Positions 61,530 to 64,000 of a DNA stretch of 64,000 bases are shown here, one piece after another. The notes below the pieces were generated by a model that saw only the letters and a program-made list of their open reading frames with translations, searched no databases and had not been told where the DNA came from. The number at the start of each line of letters is the position of its first letter. The stretch's first letter is position 1. Location of the stretch: contig CM067081.1 in assembly GCA_034008185.1 (NCBI GenBank), forward strand, positions 5,207,821 through 5,271,820. The letters are read 5' to 3'. The stretch is from Gorsachius magnificus. Taxonomy: Eukaryota > Chordata > Aves > Pelecaniformes > Ardeidae. The translations under genes were made by a program, and so were the position numbers.

Positions 61530-63985
61530 AATGAATACCATTGCTACATTATGTCTACAGTTGATGCAATATTATATTTTTAGCTGTGAACTGTGATGTC
61601 ACAGCTCTAGTTCTAGAAGAGGTATGAGCCACTGTGCATCTGTAACAGGAGTGGAAAAAATAGAGGAGGTGACAAAAAATGTTTTATGTCAATCCTTTAT
61701 AAGAAAATATTTGCTCAGAAGCTGCTCAAAAAAGTACACTTAAAGAACTGTTAAACAGTTTGTGCGAGATCACAGCCCAAATTGTATGTCTTCAAAACAG
61801 AATTCCAAAAACCACTTTGAATTTATGTGCATATGCATGTGGTTTTGTACACATAGACATACGTATATACTTACATGTTTAGAAATAAATAAGTATTAGG
61901 AAAAGGCTGCTTCACTTAATATGATGAATGATACTTAAAGTTTACAAAAGACAAGAATTTGTGGCTCAAACCTGGAATAAAGCCATACTGGTTCAGTGTA
62001 AATTAGTAGTTGGAGGCCAAGAGATAGCTGGTCTGCTAAGATGTTTGCAGTGTTTTATTGCCTGGATTAATTAATGATAATGGTAAAGAGAATGATGATC
62101 TATTGGCTTCCAAGAGAGAATTGGGAAGTCTTCCCTGCTCAATGGAGTGTTAGAAGATTTTAAATATTTGAGGCACCAGAGGCTACCAGGGAGATATATG
62201 TAACTCAAGCTGCCCAGTCCTGGAAATTTGCTATTGGAAGCTTTCCTGAAGCTTAAGTGGATATTATTGCTTCATAATGTACTTTTTTTCTTCTTTAATT
62301 TCTAGAAGTTTAAGGTTCTTCAAAAAACCTTTGCAACTGATTTTTTTTATCTTTCACTTTTTATTGTATTATTTTTATGCTTGAGGTTTAGTTGTCATTT
62401 TCTGTTTTGATCAGTGATATATAGAATGAGTCATTTCAAGTGTTTTCCTGAAGTATCACTACATAGCAACCATTCGCATTCTCCTAATATATTTAATTTT
62501 TTTTTTTTAACCAAGCTGATAAACTTCAATTTCAAAACAGTGCTGGTTATATTCTAAGAAAAAGCAAATATTTTTTTTTCCTTTTTATATGACAGCTAAC
62601 CCTTCACTTAGAGTTCTCGTTCTTCAAAACCTACCTGCATGTCATACATGGCCTGAGAAAATCAATCATTCCTGAACTCAAGTATTTAAAGAGTCTTTGA
62701 GACACAGAAAAAACAAGCATATTATGAAAGAAGAATCAGAAATTTTGGAGTGGGATAGTAAAGACTCTTACCATTTGGTTCTTATGGCTTCTGTAGATCA
62801 ACAAATACTTCTACATAATATGTTTCACAATTATTATTTATATGAATATTGGAGGGAATGTTTCAAATTCACTTTTAAAAATAATAAAGCTATCCTTATA
62901 ATAAAGAACTTGTTGCCCTAACTATTGGAAAATTGGTGAATACCTGGAGCAGAAACTGAAGAGATACATGACATTGGAATAAAAATGTTCTTCAAGGGTT
63001 TCTTTTTACTGAAAGGCTATAGGAAATGTTCTTTGTTAACTAGATGTCATCATTAAAGCTATACAGGTGCATATATCTAAGAAGAAAAAAAGGAAATATT
63101 TCCATTTCTCATATTTTCTAAACATTACTGCTGTTTCTATTGTGTAACAACATTAACTTAGCAGGAAAATAACATTCCTTTAAATATTTCTTAGAATGAA
63201 AGTTTTCTGCTCTTGAGGTTTGGTCCTCTTCATGACAACAACTCAACACGGCTCTGCATCTTTAATCTGAGAAGTATGAGACAGGTGTGGAGACTATTTC
63301 TTGGCGTGGACTTTTATGTTTATTTTTAATTTATTTTCTCCTAACAGCTGGTGCAGTAGATTTGTGAACCATTCCTTTAACTTTCTTGGATGAAAATTTT
63401 ATACCCCTTCAAGAAGACCCACAAGACATGAGACAAGACTTGACAGGGGATGGCTGTCAGCTTCCTGATAGTATTTTCAGTCCCTTTATCCTCTGAGAAA
63501 CAGTATTTATTATCCAAGAGTGGCTGTCCAGTATATGTTTTGACTGGCACTGATTTGGGCACTACTCTTCTTTTCACTGACCCTAGCTGGTTTAGATATC
63601 TGCCTACCCTTTCAGAAGCAGGGTCTGAAAACACGGGCTAAAACCCTACTGTGGTAATCACATATACACATAATTTAAAGCCAGAAGAGATTGCTAGATA
63701 AGTTATGTCTGACCGCATGTGTGTCACAAGCCATTACATCTAACCATCACACCATATTACTTTCAGAAATTCAGTCTGGCTAAACTGTGTAGATCCAGAT
63801 TCATCCTATATAACACAAGGCACCCAATGAAATGCCCATCTTTGATCCTTTGTGGAATAGTGTCTATGGAAAGAAATAACCCCTCAAGAGCGCAAATCAG
63901 GCCAGGATGTGAGCTGTCCTGTGAAGAACTCCTCTTCATATACACAGGGATGGCCTTGAACTTGTAAAAAATGCCTGGGAGTTTT
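61530..63985. other. Unique AT-rich non-coding stretch
   Basis: 2.5 kb without gene. Poly(T) or T-rich tracts near 62285, 62340, 62500-62510 and 62570. Open frames are 85 codons or shorter, without domains. Confidence 0.55.
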
Positions 63986-64000
63986 CATAGAATCATAGAA
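63986..64000 (-). mobile_element. CR1 LINE 3' tail, cut by the window edge
   Basis: The last 15 bases read CATAGAATCATAGAA, the inverted CR1 octamer tail. A minus-strand CR1 copy presumably continues to the right of the window. Confidence 0.85.

Noticed and set aside
1..64000. tRNA, rRNA, CRISPR array or bacterial-type operon
   Set aside because: No such structures are seen; CR1 tails repeat ATTCTATG but are not spaced repeat-spacer arrays. The window is avian nuclear DNA.

Overview
The window is vertebrate nuclear DNA, almost certainly from a bird. The main evidence is eleven copies (plus one cut by the window edge) of CR1 non-LTR retrotransposons, most ending in the avian CR1 3' tail of repeated ATTCTATG octamers. 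There is also one solo LTR of an endogenous retrovirus whose U3/R/U5 wording I recognise from non-galliform birds. The DNA is AT-rich, CpG-poor and intron-sparse in appearance. There are no bacterial-style operons, ribosome binding sites or long open frames.

Layout. At 1-10.6 kb, unique DNA is broken by four CR1 copies of different ages (1350-1584, 7163-7260, 7430-7780, 8831-9376) and a young copy at 10097-10601 whose truncated ORF2 tail is still fully open. At 10.6-20.4 kb there is unique DNA with a palindrome and a CpG cluster near 11.6-11.9 kb. At 20.4-29.5 kb lie three CR1 fragments (20460, 28592, 29457), a block with conserved-element character (about 22.83-23.11 kb) and a poly(A)-ended unit at 24649-24844 with imperfect flanking repeats. 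At 29.5-38.4 kb there are two stop-poor stretches (29.7-30.9 and 33.0-33.6 kb), an old palindromic repeat (34825-34893) and a cluster of three CR1 insertions (36425-38418). At 38.4-58.9 kb the DNA is mostly unique, with one ancient CR1 (45740-46325), a MIR-like SINE (50330-50445) and one candidate exon (51316-51408). At 58.9-64 kb are the solo LTR (58927-59467), a CR1 (61061-61529) and the first bases of another CR1 at the right edge.

I found no protein-coding gene that I can name. Every open frame of 60 codons or more lies in a transposon, lacks recognisable domains, or is of a length that chance gives in 64 kb of AT-rich DNA. The window is best read as intergenic or long-intron sequence. 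No new multi-gene system is visible. The observations worth checking are the candidate exon, the poly(A)-ended insertion, two or three stop-poor stretches, several near-perfect palindromes and a few blocks that look like conserved regulatory DNA. All of these are hypotheses made without alignment.
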